64,000 nt of DNA. Origin: Terriglobia bacterium. Its GTDB lineage: Bacteria; Acidobacteriota; Terriglobia; Terriglobales; Acidobacteriaceae. Position 1 is the stretch's first letter, and every line of letters begins with the position of its first letter. The position numbers and the translations under genes are program-made. Positions 38,308-48,769 of the stretch are shown in pieces. The notes under the pieces are model-generated. The model was not told where the DNA came from. It saw only the letters and a list, made by a program, of their open reading frames with translations, and did no database searches. The stretch spans positions 124,001 to 188,000 of the forward strand of contig JAIQFD010000001.1 in NCBI GenBank assembly GCA_020073495.1. Reading direction: 5' to 3'.

Positions 38308-41300
38308 ATGATCCGGTTTGTCGTAGACTTTGCGCTCAACAACCGCTTTGTTGTGCTGGCGACTGTCGTCCTTTTGCTGGTCTGGGGTGCGGTCTCGTTT
38401 CATAACCTGCCCGTCGAAGCCTATCCCGACATCGCGGACAATTATGTAACGGTCATTACGCAATGGCCGGGCCGCGCCGCAGAAGAGGTGGAACAGCAGG
38501 TCACGATCCCCGTTGAAAAGCAGATGAACGGGATCCCGCATCTTTTGCATCTTCGCTCGGAGTCGATCTTCGGCCTGTCGTTCGTGATCCTGATCTTCGA
38601 CGACCAGTCGAACAACGACTGGAACCGCCAGAAAGTCCTGGAGAGACTCTTGCAAGTCGATCTGCCTCCTGGATTGCAGCCCCAGATGGGTACGGACTGG
38701 AGCACGACGGGGCAGATCTATTGGTACGTCCTGCGCAGCACCAACCCCCGGATCGACCTCATGGACCTCAAGTCGATCCAGGACTGGACAGTCGAGAAGG
38801 AGCTCAAGTCGGTTCCGGACATTGTTGAAGTCAGTAGCTTCGGCGGCACAACCCGCGAATATCAGGTACGCCTCGATCCCAACAAGCTGGTCTCGTATGG
38901 ATTGACCGTTGGCCAGGTCGAGCAGCAGTTGGCCAACAATAACGTGAATGCGGGCGGCAGCTTCGTGGAGACCGGCCTGCAACAGATGAACGTCCGCACC
39001 ATCGGGCTTCTCAGTACCGTCAAAGACATTGAGCAAACGGTCTTGATCGCCAAGAGCGGGACCGCTCTTCGGGTCAAAGACATCGCGGAGGTGACCCAGG
39101 GTCCAAAGATCCGCCTCGGCCGCGAGGGAAGGGCCGTTCATCGCGCGGATGGCGTGATCGTAGACAACGACGATGTCATCTTTGCGCAGGTGATGATGCG
39201 CAAAGGTGCAAACTCCGCGCCTACGCTGGCAAAGCTCCACGCCAAAGTGGACCAGCTCAACAATGGGATCCTTCCTCGCGGCGTGAAGATGGAGCGGATG
39301 ATCGACCGCAGCGATCTCCTTCATTACACCCTGCATACCGTGCTGCACAACCTGGTGGAAGGGATGATCCTGGTGACTCTCATCCTTTTGCTCTTCCTTG
39401 CCAATGTTCGTGCCGCTTTCATTGTTGCGCTCACCATCCCGTTCTCCCTGCTGTTCGCTTCCATCTGGCTTGATGTGAGCAAGATGGACGTGAATCTTCT
39501 TTCCCTCGGGGCCCTCGACTTTGGAATGGTGGTGGACGGCGCCGTGGTCATGGTGGAGAACATCGTTCGGCACCTCAGCCGCAGAAATGGCTCCGAATCC
39601 ACCGCGGTAAGAACACTACCCGAAACCATACGCAACGCCGCCCACGAAGTTCAACGCCCGGTGTTTTTCGCCATCGCCATCATCATCACGGCATACTTGC
39701 CGATCTTCACGCTGCAACGGATAGAGGGCCGGCTATTCCGGCCCATGGCCTGGACGGTTGCCTTCGCTCTTTTCGGAGCCCTGCTTTTCTCGATCCTGGT
39801 CGCACCGGTTCTCTGCGGCCTGTTGTTCCGCAAGGAGATCCGGGAACGTCGCAACCGAGTGATGGAATTCCTGACCAAGCACTATCGCAGGCGCCTGCGG
39901 TGGGCCATTGCCCATCACTGGATCACGCTCGGAACCGGTGTAGCTCTCTTTGTGCTGACACTGTTTCTGGTGTTTAGCGGGATCATCGGTTCGGAGTTCC
40001 TGCCTCATCTGGACGAAGGCGCGATCTGGCTACGCGGTTCACTGGAGCAAAGTACAAGTCTCACGGAAGGGGTGCACTTCATGAACCGGGCGCGCCTCGT
40101 TCTTGCCTCATTTCCGGAGGTGACCCAGGTGGTGTCGGAAGTGGGACGTCCCGATGACGGCACCGACACTGGCGGGTTCGGCAACACCGAGTACTTGGTT
40201 GACTTGAAGCCGAAGGAGCAATGGAGGGCGGTGTTTCATCAGGACAAGGAGGCGCTGATCGCCGCCATGAATCGCGAGATCGAGAAACTCCCGGGAGCTA
40301 CCTGGAATTTCTCGCAACCGATCGAAGATAACGTGGGTGAGGCCGAAAGCGGCACAAAAGGCCATCTTGCCGTAAAACTTCTGGGGACCGACCTAAGGAC
40401 GCTGGACGCGAAGGGCGCAGAGGTCGCTGCCGCGATGGCCCCCGTCCCGGGGATCAAAGACCTAAAGGTATTTCCGCTCGTTGGGCAGCCCAACCTCAAT
40501 TTCACCATCGACCGGCTCCAGGCTGCCCGCTTCGGGATCAATGTGGTGGACATCCAGGACGCCATCGAGACCGCCGTGGGCGGAAAGGCTGTGAGTCAAG
40601 TCCTCGAGGGCGAGGCGCGATACGACGTGGTGGTGCGGTATCAGGAGCCCTATCGCAATACCAAGGAGGCCATCGCCAAAGTCCGGCTGCCTTCTCCATC
40701 GGGGGAACGAGTCTCCCTGGCACAGCTCACCAAGGTTACGGTTCGAGATGGTGCATACGACATCTACCGTGAAGGGAACAGCCGTTATGTCGCCGTGACG
40801 TTCAGCGTGCGGGGCCGCGACCTGGGCACCACCGTCGAAGAAGCCATGAAGCGGATCGATGACAAGGTGAAGCTTCCGGCGGGCTATCGCCTGGAATGGG
40901 CAGGCGAATATGAGAGCCAGCAACGAGCGAACAAACGGCTAGAACTCATTGTTCCGCTCACCATCATGCTCATTTTCATGATTCTCCATGCGCTGTTCAA
41001 GTCGGTGAAATGGTCGTTGCTGGTTCTTGGAACCGTGGCGTTGGCCCCGATCGGCGGCTTGTTGGCGCTGCTGGTGACGGGGACGAACTTCAGTGTTTCT
41101 TCCGGAGTTGGGTTTCTGGCGCTGTTTGGAGTCTCCGTGCAGGTCGGAGTCATCATGCTCGACTACATCAACCAACTCCGGGCGCGAGGACAGTCCATTC
41201 AGCAGGCGGCGGTAGAGGGTGCCATTCTGAGGCTTCGACCCATCATGATGACCATGCTGGTCGCGACCTTGGGCTTGCTGCCGGCGGCGATGTCACACGC

Positions 41301-41460
41301 GATCGGTTCGGATTCCCAGCGGCCCTTCGCCATCGTCATTGTCGGCGGTCTGGTTGCGGCTTTGGTGCTGAGCATCTTCATACTGCCCACCGTGTACGTT
41401 TGGGTCGCTCGCCCGGGCGATGTCCTTCCAGACGCGAAGGAGGCCGCCGAATATTCATGA
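38308..41460 (+). CDS. czcA: Heavy-metal RND efflux pump, CzcA type
   Basis: Inner-membrane proton-driven metal exporter, 1050 aa, twelve membrane segments with two large periplasmic loops. In helix 4 the sequence DFGMVVDGAVVMVEN gives D404, D410 and E417, the Asp-Asp-Glu proton-relay pattern of the Co/Zn/Cd (HME1) group; copper/silver pumps lack the first Asp. ATG 38308 follows the adaptor gene by 38 bases and the 3' end overlaps the TolC-like gene by four (ATGA). Metal identity is inferred from the motif only. Confidence 0.9.
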   Translation: MIRFVVDFALNNRFVVLATVVLLLVWGAVSFHNLPVEAYPDIADNYVTVITQWPGRAAEEVEQQVTIPVEKQMNGIPHLLHLRSESIFGLSFVILIFDDQSNNDWNRQKVLERLLQVDLPPGLQPQMGTDWSTTGQIYWYVLRSTNPRIDLMDLKSIQDWTVEKELKSVPDIVEVSSFGGTTREYQVRLDPNKLVSYGLTVGQVEQQLANNNVNAGGSFVETGLQQMNVRTIGLLSTVKDIEQTVLIAKSGTALRVKDIAEVTQGPKIRLGREGRAVHRADGVIVDNDDVIFAQVMMRKGANSAPTLAKLHAKVDQLNNGILPRGVKMERMIDRSDLLHYTLHTVLHNLVEGMILVTLILLLFLANVRAAFIVALTIPFSLLFASIWLDVSKMDVNLLSLGALDFGMVVDGAVVMVENIVRHLSRRNGSESTAVRTLPETIRNAAHEVQRPVFFAIAIIITAYLPIFTLQRIEGRLFRPMAWTVAFALFGALLFSILVAPVLCGLLFRKEIRERRNRVMEFLTKHYRRRLRWAIAHHWITLGTGVALFVLTLFLVFSGIIGSEFLPHLDEGAIWLRGSLEQSTSLTEGVHFMNRARLVLASFPEVTQVVSEVGRPDDGTDTGGFGNTEYLVDLKPKEQWRAVFHQDKEALIAAMNREIEKLPGATWNFSQPIEDNVGEAESGTKGHLAVKLLGTDLRTLDAKGAEVAAAMAPVPGIKDLKVFPLVGQPNLNFTIDRLQAARFGINVVDIQDAIETAVGGKAVSQVLEGEARYDVVVRYQEPYRNTKEAIAKVRLPSPSGERVSLAQLTKVTVRDGAYDIYREGNSRYVAVTFSVRGRDLGTTVEEAMKRIDDKVKLPAGYRLEWAGEYESQQRANKRLELIVPLTIMLIFMILHALFKSVKWSLLVLGTVALAPIGGLLALLVTGTNFSVSSGVGFLALFGVSVQVGVIMLDYINQLRARGQSIQQAAVEGAILRLRPIMMTMLVATLGLLPAAMSHAIGSDSQRPFAIVIVGGLVAALVLSIFILPTVYVWVARPGDVLPDAKEAAEYS

Positions 41461-42791
41461 GGAACAGAGACCTGCTGAGGTATCGGATACAAAAGTTGCG
41501 TTGGGTGTGCTGTTTTGTTCTGCTGACCAGCGCGGGCGTTATGGCTCAGACGCCATCACCCATGACCTGGGAACAGGTGCGCGAACGTCTTGAACTGAAC
41601 AATCCAACCCTGTTAGCAGGCAAGCTGAACATCGATGAGTCCAAGGCGCAGGAGATCACGGCGTTTCTGCGTCCCAATCCGCAGTTCACGGTGGCATCGG
41701 ACGGGACCCAGGTGATTCCGACTCCCAAGGATCCCGCCACGGGGGCGCTGAACCCCTGGCAGCCGTTCGTCGGCTCTTATGAATCCGGGGCCCTCAGCTA
41801 TCTACACGAGCGTCAGCACAAGCGGGAATTGCGCCTGGGAAGCGCCCAGAAAGCGACGCAGATCGCCGTCTCCACCCAGGCCGATCTGGAGAGGAGTCTC
41901 CTCTTCGGCCTGCGCAGCGCGTTCGTCTCAACCCTTCAGGCCAAGGCGGTGCTTCAGCTGGCGAAAGACAACCTGGCGTACTACGACCACGTCCTCGACA
42001 TCAGCCGGATCCGCTTCAAGGACGGCGACATCGCGCAGATCGATCTCGACCGCCTCGAACTGCAGCGCGTGCAGTTCGAATCCGACTTGCAGACGGCCGA
42101 AGTGAATCTGCGCACGTCCAAGATCGCGCTGCTCACGCTCCTCAACGATCGCACTCCGGTGGAGCAATTCGACGTCAGCGGGCCCTTCGACTTCAGCGAG
42201 CAACTCTTGCCCCGTGACGAGTTCCGGAAGATTGCTCTGGATAGCCGACCCGACTTGCGGGCCGCCGTTCAAGCCGTGGACAAAGCCCACACCGACCACG
42301 ACCTGGCCGTAGCGAACGGCTCAACCGATCCGACGCTCAGCAGTTGGTGGACACACAGTGGCTCGTACAACTTCTCGCCCGGTCCGGTCTATGGCCGCCA
42401 CACTCTCGGTGCGAGTGTCAGCGTGCCCCTCCGCATCTTCGATCGCAACCAGGGAGAGAAACTGCGCACGAAACTCGATATCACGCGCAACGAAAGACTG
42501 CGCGATGCCGCCGAAGCACAGGTGTTCAGCGACGTAGACTCCGGCCACGCCACCCTGGCCAGCACCTTGATCTTGTTGCGGCCATACAAGGCCAGGTACC
42601 TGCAGCAATCAGTGCGCGTACGGGACACGGTCTACTACTCCTATCAACATGGCGCGGCTTCCCTGCTTGATTTCTTGAGCGCCGAAAGTGAGTACCGCAC
42701 CGTGCAACTGAATTACGTGAACCTGGTCGGCTCTTACTTGACGGCTGCAGCCCAATTGAATCAGGCCGTGGGCCGGGAGGTGATCCAATGA
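41457..42791 (+). CDS. TolC-family outer-membrane channel (CzcC-like)
   Basis: Outer-membrane efflux protein of 444 aa. A signal peptide ending near GVMAQ is followed by two TolC repeats: MTWEQVRERLELNNPTLL, long amphipathic helices (AQIDLDRLELQRVQFESDLQ), and in the second half GASVSVPLRIFDRNQGEK. ATG 41457 overlaps the pump stop; the much longer frame that opens at 41010 is only antisense to the pump in another phase. It completes a czcBAC-ordered tripartite system. Confidence 0.88.
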   Translation: MRNRDLLRYRIQKLRWVCCFVLLTSAGVMAQTPSPMTWEQVRERLELNNPTLLAGKLNIDESKAQEITAFLRPNPQFTVASDGTQVIPTPKDPATGALNPWQPFVGSYESGALSYLHERQHKRELRLGSAQKATQIAVSTQADLERSLLFGLRSAFVSTLQAKAVLQLAKDNLAYYDHVLDISRIRFKDGDIAQIDLDRLELQRVQFESDLQTAEVNLRTSKIALLTLLNDRTPVEQFDVSGPFDFSEQLLPRDEFRKIALDSRPDLRAAVQAVDKAHTDHDLAVANGSTDPTLSSWWTHSGSYNFSPGPVYGRHTLGASVSVPLRIFDRNQGEKLRTKLDITRNERLRDAAEAQVFSDVDSGHATLASTLILLRPYKARYLQQSVRVRDTVYYSYQHGAASLLDFLSAESEYRTVQLNYVNLVGSYLTAAAQLNQAVGREVIQ

Positions 42792-42834
42792 AAAGGTATC
42801 TCGAGCGGTCGCAGGGAGTGAGGCAAATACCGTG

Positions 42835-43494
42835 ATGAATGCCGCCGAACATAGGACCGAAAATCAAAGCCCACCGATTCGGATGTTAGACGCAGTGACG
42901 GAGACCGAAATGGCAAAGGATATGTACCTGATCTTGCAGAGCTTGATCGACAGAGTGAAGAAGCGCGGTTACACCGACGATGACATCCTCCGGGTTGCCA
43001 CCGCCCAAGGGGACAGCCTGCTCGACAAGTTTGCCGATGTCATGATCGATGCGGCAAGCAAGAAGAGAGATATTTTCCCTGTCGCAGTGAACTACGATCT
43101 CTCGGTGGAAGAAGCGGTCAACGCCGGAGATTACCAGGCGGTGCACACCCAGATCACAAGCAAGAACTTTCCGTCCACGCGGCGCGGCCACGCGGACCTG
43201 GAAATCGTTCTCGTTCGCTTTGAACGCCGAATGGCGTCGGAGGACGTGGTCCGTGAACTCGAGGAAGAAGGCTTGCGGGCAGCTGAATTGCCCGAATTCC
43301 TGGCATTTGGAGCAAAGTATCCGGAGGTGCAGCGGAAATTCTCCGTGGTCGGCATTGGCTCCGTGTGGCGAGACCAGAAGGGCTACCGCAATGTCCCATG
43401 CTTGTATAGCGCCTCGGAAGGGCGTTACCTCGACCTGCATTGGTGGGACGACGGGTGGTACGCGTACAGCCGCTTTGCTGCGATCCGCAAATAA
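42835..43494 (+). CDS. Conserved protein of unknown function
   Basis: 219 aa, soluble, without signal or membrane segment. The N-terminal half is helical (DMYLILQSLIDRVKKRGYTDDD); the C-terminal half has NYDLSVEEAVNAGDYQ, ITSKNFP, LPEFLAFGAKYPEVQRKFSVVGIGSVW and ends in RYLDLHWWDDGWYAYSRFAAIRK, rich in Trp/Tyr. The pattern recalls an uncharacterised family common in candidate-phylum genomes, but I assign no function. It follows the efflux operon by 43 bases and is the last island gene. Confidence 0.6.
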   Translation: MNAAEHRTENQSPPIRMLDAVTETEMAKDMYLILQSLIDRVKKRGYTDDDILRVATAQGDSLLDKFADVMIDAASKKRDIFPVAVNYDLSVEEAVNAGDYQAVHTQITSKNFPSTRRGHADLEIVLVRFERRMASEDVVRELEEEGLRAAELPEFLAFGAKYPEVQRKFSVVGIGSVWRDQKGYRNVPCLYSASEGRYLDLHWWDDGWYAYSRFAAIRK

Positions 43495-43909
43495 AGCTTT
43501 CTTCTTGGCCTATGCGGGCAGTTCGATGTGATGCTGCAACACGCTTCAAGCTTCATTTGGGCGCAAATCCGCTTCCGGACCGAAGAACTGTTACAGATCG
43601 CGTGTTTGCACTGTGCCAAAGGTGGTACGAAGGGATTTCCTGCAAGCCGCATTAGCGACCAAAATTCAGGCCATGGTGGTAGCAACGTTACGTACGTACG
43701 TTACGTGCAAGGATGGGATTCAACTGAAGGGGTCCTCCGCGAAGGCGGAAACTCTCTACGACTTTCGAGATTTACACCCCGCCGATTCCCGCGCATCAGC
43801 GCGAGGCAGTCGAAAATCTTTCGCGAATGGTGACAAATGGTGACGAGTCACGGCCAAACGCGGATCGGCTGCCGATGCCTACCACGCGGATTCAATGAGT
43901 TAGGGCAAA
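43495..43909. other. Non-coding right end of island B
   Basis: No gene supported in 415 bases. It holds a 12-base palindrome ACGTACGTACGT near 43692, the word GGTGACAAATGGTGACGAG near 43829-43848 that recurs at the left arm, and a stretch of about 50 bases (GCGGATCGGCTGCCG...GAGTTAGGGCA) that also precedes the tRNA half at 30885. Two short overlapping frames here show no family resemblance. Confidence 0.6.
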
Positions 43910-43912
43910 AAA

Positions 43913-43989
43913 TGGTAGGCACGTGGGGACTCGAACCCCAGACCTCTACCGTGTCAAGGTAGCGCTCTAACCAACTGAGCTACGCGCCT
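43913..43989 (-). tRNA. tRNA-Val (anticodon GAC)
   Basis: Complete cloverleaf: acceptor AGGCGCG pairs with CGTGCCT (one G-T pair), then TA, D-arm GCTC/GAGC, anticodon stem CTACC/GGTAG with loop TTGACAC (anticodon GAC), T-arm TGGGG TTCGAGT CCCCA, discriminator A, and an encoded CCA. A -10-like TAGAAT (plus-strand bases 44010-44015) lies 20 bases upstream of the 5' end. Its 3' half is the insertion site of the tandem islands. Confidence 0.97.
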
Positions 43990-44116
43990 ACGCCTGGATG
44001 GACTCCTTTATTCTACTACGGCGCTGGAGCCCGAACGGCGCGGCCTGCCCATCGATCCAGGGGTTGGGCCCGGTTAGCAGTTGCAATCGGACGCGGGGGC
44101 GGGGACAATCGCACTC

Positions 44117-44488
44117 GTGCCCCCTCCCGCCCGCAAGAACGCATCGGAAGCGGCCCCGGCGCTGTTTTCCGCCGGCGTGCTGGTGCTGGTCACGCTCAAC
44201 AGCCCGCGTGAAAAGTTCTGGGGCGCGATCTTGGACATCAACCCGTCGGGGGTAAGTCTGCGCGGCATCGACCTGAATTCCTTCGACGATTTTGCCGGCC
44301 TGGTGCGCGCCGGCGAGCCGGTCACCGCGTCTGCCGTCTTCTTTCCCATGCACCGGATCGAGCGCCTGGAGGTCGATGTCCGCAATGGCGAGATCCCTTC
44401 CTTGCGCGAGCGCTTCGAGAGCAAGGCGGGCTGCGACGTCGCGGATATCTTTGGCATGGTGCGGCCCGGTCCCGAGGTGAGCGGGTGA
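44117..44488 (+). CDS. Conserved protein of unknown function
   Basis: 123 aa, probably soluble. The core LVLVTLNSPREKFWGAILDINPSG and VSLRGIDLNSFDDF suggests a small beta-barrel (Sm- or PilZ-like), but no signature confirms it. GTG 44117 is favoured: TTGCAA (44081) and GACAAT (44104), 17 bases apart, form a promoter whose start would fall on or next to that GTG, and there is no ribosome-binding site. It overlaps the phosphatidyltransferase gene by four bases (GTGA). Confidence 0.6.
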   Translation: MPPPARKNASEAAPALFSAGVLVLVTLNSPREKFWGAILDINPSGVSLRGIDLNSFDDFAGLVRAGEPVTASAVFFPMHRIERLEVDVRNGEIPSLRERFESKAGCDVADIFGMVRPGPEVSG

Positions 44489-45057
44489 TCCGTCAGCTCT
44501 GGACCGCACCCAACCAGCTCACGCTGCTGCGGCTCATCTTCATTCCCTTCATCGTCATCAATGTCATCGACGGCAAATACCGCTGGGCGCTCCTCCTGTT
44601 CGTGCTCGCCGGGCTCAGCGATGCGCTGGACGGCACGCTGGCGCGCGCCCTCAAACAGAAGACGGTGCTCGGCCAGTACCTCGACCCCATCGCCGACAAG
44701 CTCCTGCTGAGCTCTCTGTTCCTGGTGCTGTCCCTGCTGCACAAGATCCCCTGGCGGGTGACCATCCTGGTGTTCAGCCGCGACATCTGCATCATCGCCA
44801 TCTGTGCCGTCCTCTACGCCACCACCTCCCTCCGCGAGTTCCGCCCCAGCACCTTCGGGAAGGTGAACACCCTGGCGCAGATCGTGGCGCTATTCTTCGT
44901 CCTGCTGCGGCAGCTCAGCGACGCCACCTGGGTGGCCGTGGGCCGGACCGTCGGGCTGTGGGCGACCTTCGCCTTCACCCTGATCTCGGGGATCCACTAC
45001 ATCATCATCACCGGGCAGCGCCTGCGCGCGCACGAGAAGTCAGTCCCCGGCGCCTAG
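44485..45057 (+). CDS. CDP-alcohol phosphatidyltransferase (PgsA-like)
   Basis: Integral membrane enzyme of 190 aa that joins a CDP-activated lipid to an alcohol, most likely glycerol-3-phosphate or cardiolipin synthesis. The full family motif D-G-x2-A-R-x8-G-x3-D-x3-D is present in LDGTLARALKQKTVLGQYLD followed by PIAD. About five membrane segments. It starts with GTG overlapping the upstream stop. PgsA is the closest idea, but the alcohol acceptor is not fixed by sequence. Confidence 0.85.
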   Translation: MIRQLWTAPNQLTLLRLIFIPFIVINVIDGKYRWALLLFVLAGLSDALDGTLARALKQKTVLGQYLDPIADKLLLSSLFLVLSLLHKIPWRVTILVFSRDICIIAICAVLYATTSLREFRPSTFGKVNTLAQIVALFFVLLRQLSDATWVAVGRTVGLWATFAFTLISGIHYIIITGQRLRAHEKSVPGA

Positions 45058-45063
45058 CAGACA

Positions 45064-46056
45064 CTATTTCCCCGCCATCGACGCCCCGCTGCCGCCCACG
45101 TCCGCGAAAGAAAAACGGTTGGAGACGTTCGGATACGTCTTGCCGTCCACCTCGACGTACGGATACACGAGGTAGTTGAGCGGCTCGCCCGCTTGCGGCG
45201 GATTCAGACGGAGATCGCGTCCCGCGGAGAACTGCATGCGATTCACGTCGTGGGCGCCGAAGAAGTAATCGCGCCTGGACTGGTCCTTCCAGGCTTCCGA
45301 GATGTCGACCGGAACCCAGCCAAACTGCTGATCGTAGAACTCGGCCCAGCAGTGATATCCGGCGATCTCGCCCGAAGTCTTGTTGGCGGGCAGCGGGAAA
45401 CCGATCTCGAACCGTGCGGGGATGTGCTGCGAGCGCGCCATCGAGATGAACAGCGAGTGAAAGTCGGTGCAGTTGCCGCGCTTGGAGTCGCACGCCCACT
45501 CCGCGTCGCCCCGTCCCCAGCCGGTGCCCGTTTTGTCGTACCGCATGGTGCGAAAAACGTAGTCGTAGAGGGCGCGGGCGCGGTCCATCGTACCCGTGTG
45601 TCCCTGGACCTCTTTCGCGGCCAGATCCGCCAGCCTGCCGGTGACCGGAACGAGCTTGTCCGGCCCAAGATATTCGCCGGTTTCCTTGCCCGGAGCCTTT
45701 ATGACCCGCGGCTGTATTCCCTCCCGCGGCAGCGCGATGCGCTCCTTGCGCACCACGTCATACTCAATGTCGAAGCTGTACTCCTCTTTCGCGGCTTTCG
45801 GCGCAATGGCATAGAAGATCCGGTTGCCGTACTTTGACTCACGCGTGTTGTTGACCGGCAAATCGCCCTTGACGGACACGATCTTCACCGCCTGGAACCG
45901 GTCCGAATAGGCCTGAGGGAACCAGATCTGGACCTTCTGTCCCGGCTGGATGTTGCGCACGCTGAATCCGTAGTGGAAGGTGAAGTGGCGAGACTGCTGG
46001 GCGAGGGCCGAGACTGAGAGAAACAGCACAACAATAAAGAGGATGGTCTTGCGCAT
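45064..46056 (-). CDS. Secreted transglutaminase-like protein
   Basis: 330 aa with a signal peptide (ILFIVVLFLSVSALAQ). The transglutaminase/protease core is intact: Cys in RGNCTDFHSLF, His in GYHCWAEF and Asp in WVPVDISEA. The N-terminal domain is beta-rich. Such proteins act as periplasmic peptidases or crosslinkers. AAGGAG lies nine bases before ATG 46056. It converges on the phosphatidyltransferase gene with a six-base gap. Confidence 0.85.
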   Translation of the reverse strand: MRKTILFIVVLFLSVSALAQQSRHFTFHYGFSVRNIQPGQKVQIWFPQAYSDRFQAVKIVSVKGDLPVNNTRESKYGNRIFYAIAPKAAKEEYSFDIEYDVVRKERIALPREGIQPRVIKAPGKETGEYLGPDKLVPVTGRLADLAAKEVQGHTGTMDRARALYDYVFRTMRYDKTGTGWGRGDAEWACDSKRGNCTDFHSLFISMARSQHIPARFEIGFPLPANKTSGEIAGYHCWAEFYDQQFGWVPVDISEAWKDQSRRDYFFGAHDVNRMQFSAGRDLRLNPPQAGEPLNYLVYPYVEVDGKTYPNVSNRFSFADVGGSGASMAGK

Positions 46057-46223
46057 GGCGAGCGGCTCCTTATGTCTTTGAGGCGGTGTTCAGGGAAACG
46101 ACCGACCGGTCCTTCAGGCGGGAACTACCGTCAAGTGAAGCCGCGGAACATGGTGAGTGAGATGCCCCCGAATCGGGAGAGGATACACGAAATCCCATTC
46201 CCGGTGCACCGCAATAACCGCGG

Positions 46224-46253
46224 TTGACCCCCTTTCACGGCGACCCCTAGAAT
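46224..46253 (+). promoter_or_regulatory. Sigma-70-type promoter of cysS
   Basis: TTGACC (46224-46229) and TAGAAT (46248-46253) with an 18-base spacer, giving a start site near 46260, about 20 bases before the cysS ATG. The short leader leaves no room for a T-box. Confidence 0.6.
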
Positions 46254-46280
46254 CGAGATTCCGCACCGCGTCGGGAACGA

Positions 46281-47768
<1,488 letters not shown>

Positions 47769-47778
47769 TTTTCAGGTC

Positions 47779-47948
47779 TGTCATCCTGAACGAGGCGCTT
47801 TACGCGCCGAGTGAAGGACCCCGCGAATGCTGCAACCCGCGACGTCAGCGCGCATGGATTCGCTCCGAAGTGCCGACCCGGCACTCTCGTGACTGCGAGC
47901 CCGTCGGGGGTCCTTTCGCTCGGGCCTTCGCCCTCGCTCAGGATGACA
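47779..47948. repeat. MITE-like element with 17-bp inverted ends
   Basis: 170 bases between cysS and arsM. It begins TGTCATCCTGAACGAGG and ends CCTCGCTCAGGATGACA; the two ends are inverted repeats with 16 of 17 bases matching. Internal parts also pair (AGTGAAGGACCCC / GGGGTCCTTTCGCTC-like). It has no coding capacity. The same TGTCATCCTGA end sequence flanks the GIY-YIG gene at 59.0-59.5 kb, so it belongs to a genome repeat family. Confidence 0.7.
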
Positions 47949-47979
47949 GTTGCATTGATTTTGTCTGGCTTGCGCGGCT

Positions 47980-48759
47980 TCACTTACTTCCGTGCAGCTT
48001 GATGGAGGCGATCGCCTCGGCGGCTTCCGTCGCCCCACCACAGCAGGAAGCGGGAATGCCCCCCGGCATGAGCACTTGCGCCAGTTTCACGCCCCATTTC
48101 ACTTCCTTGACCTGAAGATCGCTCAGCCCCGCCTCGAGTGCGTAGCGGATGTAATCGCCGATCAGACTCGCGCCGGAGATGCAGCCGACGTAGGCGGCGA
48201 CGTCGCGCGCGATCGACTCCGGCAGTTGCTTCAGCAGCACGATGTCGCTCACCGCGAAGCGCCCGCCCGGCTTCAGCACGCGCGCCATCTCGCGGAAGAC
48301 CGCGGGCTTGTCGGGACTCAGATTGATGACGCAGTTGCTGATGATGAAATCCACTGAGGCATCCTCCACCGGCAACTTCTCGATGAACCCTTTGCGGAAC
48401 TCGACGTTGGTCGCGCCCACCTTTTCGGCGTTGGCGCGGGCGCGTGCCAGCATGTCGTCGGTCATGTCCACGCCTATCACGCGGCCGGTCGGCCCCACCA
48501 CCCGCCATGCCAGGAAGGCGTCGAATCCGGCGCCCGCTCCCAGGTCGAGCACCGTCATTCCGGGCTTCACTTCGGCCAGCGCCAGCGGATTGCCGCATCC
48601 CAGACCGAGGTTCGCGCCTTCGCCCAGCGCGACTTCTTCTGGGCTGTAGCCGATGGCTATCGCCGTGTTCGCCGTGCCGCACCCGCAGCCCGACTGCTCG
48701 CCGCGCGCGATGGAACCGTACTTCTGCTGTACCGCATCGAGGATGGCATCTTTTTCCAT
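47980..48759 (-). CDS. arsM: Arsenite S-adenosylmethionine methyltransferase
   Basis: Methylates As(III) to less toxic or volatile forms. SAM motif VLDLGAGAGFDAFLA; the three catalytic Cys typical of ArsM are C55 (GLGCGNP), C143 (SNCVINLSPDK) and C193 (YVGCISGA). Additional Cys pairs lie at 25/27 and 239/240. Length 259 aa. It follows the marR gene by 10 bases and is probably controlled by it. Confidence 0.93.
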   Translation of the reverse strand: MEKDAILDAVQQKYGSIARGEQSGCGCGTANTAIAIGYSPEEVALGEGANLGLGCGNPLALAEVKPGMTVLDLGAGAGFDAFLAWRVVGPTGRVIGVDMTDDMLARARANAEKVGATNVEFRKGFIEKLPVEDASVDFIISNCVINLSPDKPAVFREMARVLKPGGRFAVSDIVLLKQLPESIARDVAAYVGCISGASLIGDYIRYALEAGLSDLQVKEVKWGVKLAQVLMPGGIPASCCGGATEAAEAIASIKLHGSK

Positions 48760-48769
48760 GGTCGTTCTC

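Larger units (their letters stand above)
30885..43958. mobile_element. Island B, inserted at tRNA-Val(GAC)
   Basis: About 13.1 kb between two identical 49-base tRNA-Val 3' segments. The right copy is part of the intact tRNA and the left copy is an isolated half, the arrangement left by integration at a tRNA 3' end. Cargo: orphan kdpA, small membrane proteins, a VWA protein, OmpL-like porin and a CzcCBA-type efflux operon. Several genes (33.6-35.3 kb) look more AT-rich than the flanks. No integrase gene is recognisable. Confidence 0.7.

Noticed and set aside
41010-41456. N-terminal extension of the TolC-like protein
   Set aside because: This part overlaps the pump gene in another phase; the signal peptide starts at 41457.
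43528-43843. Two short frames at the right end of island B as an integrase remnant
   Set aside because: No tyrosine-recombinase motif (Arg, His-x-x-Arg, Tyr) can be seen.
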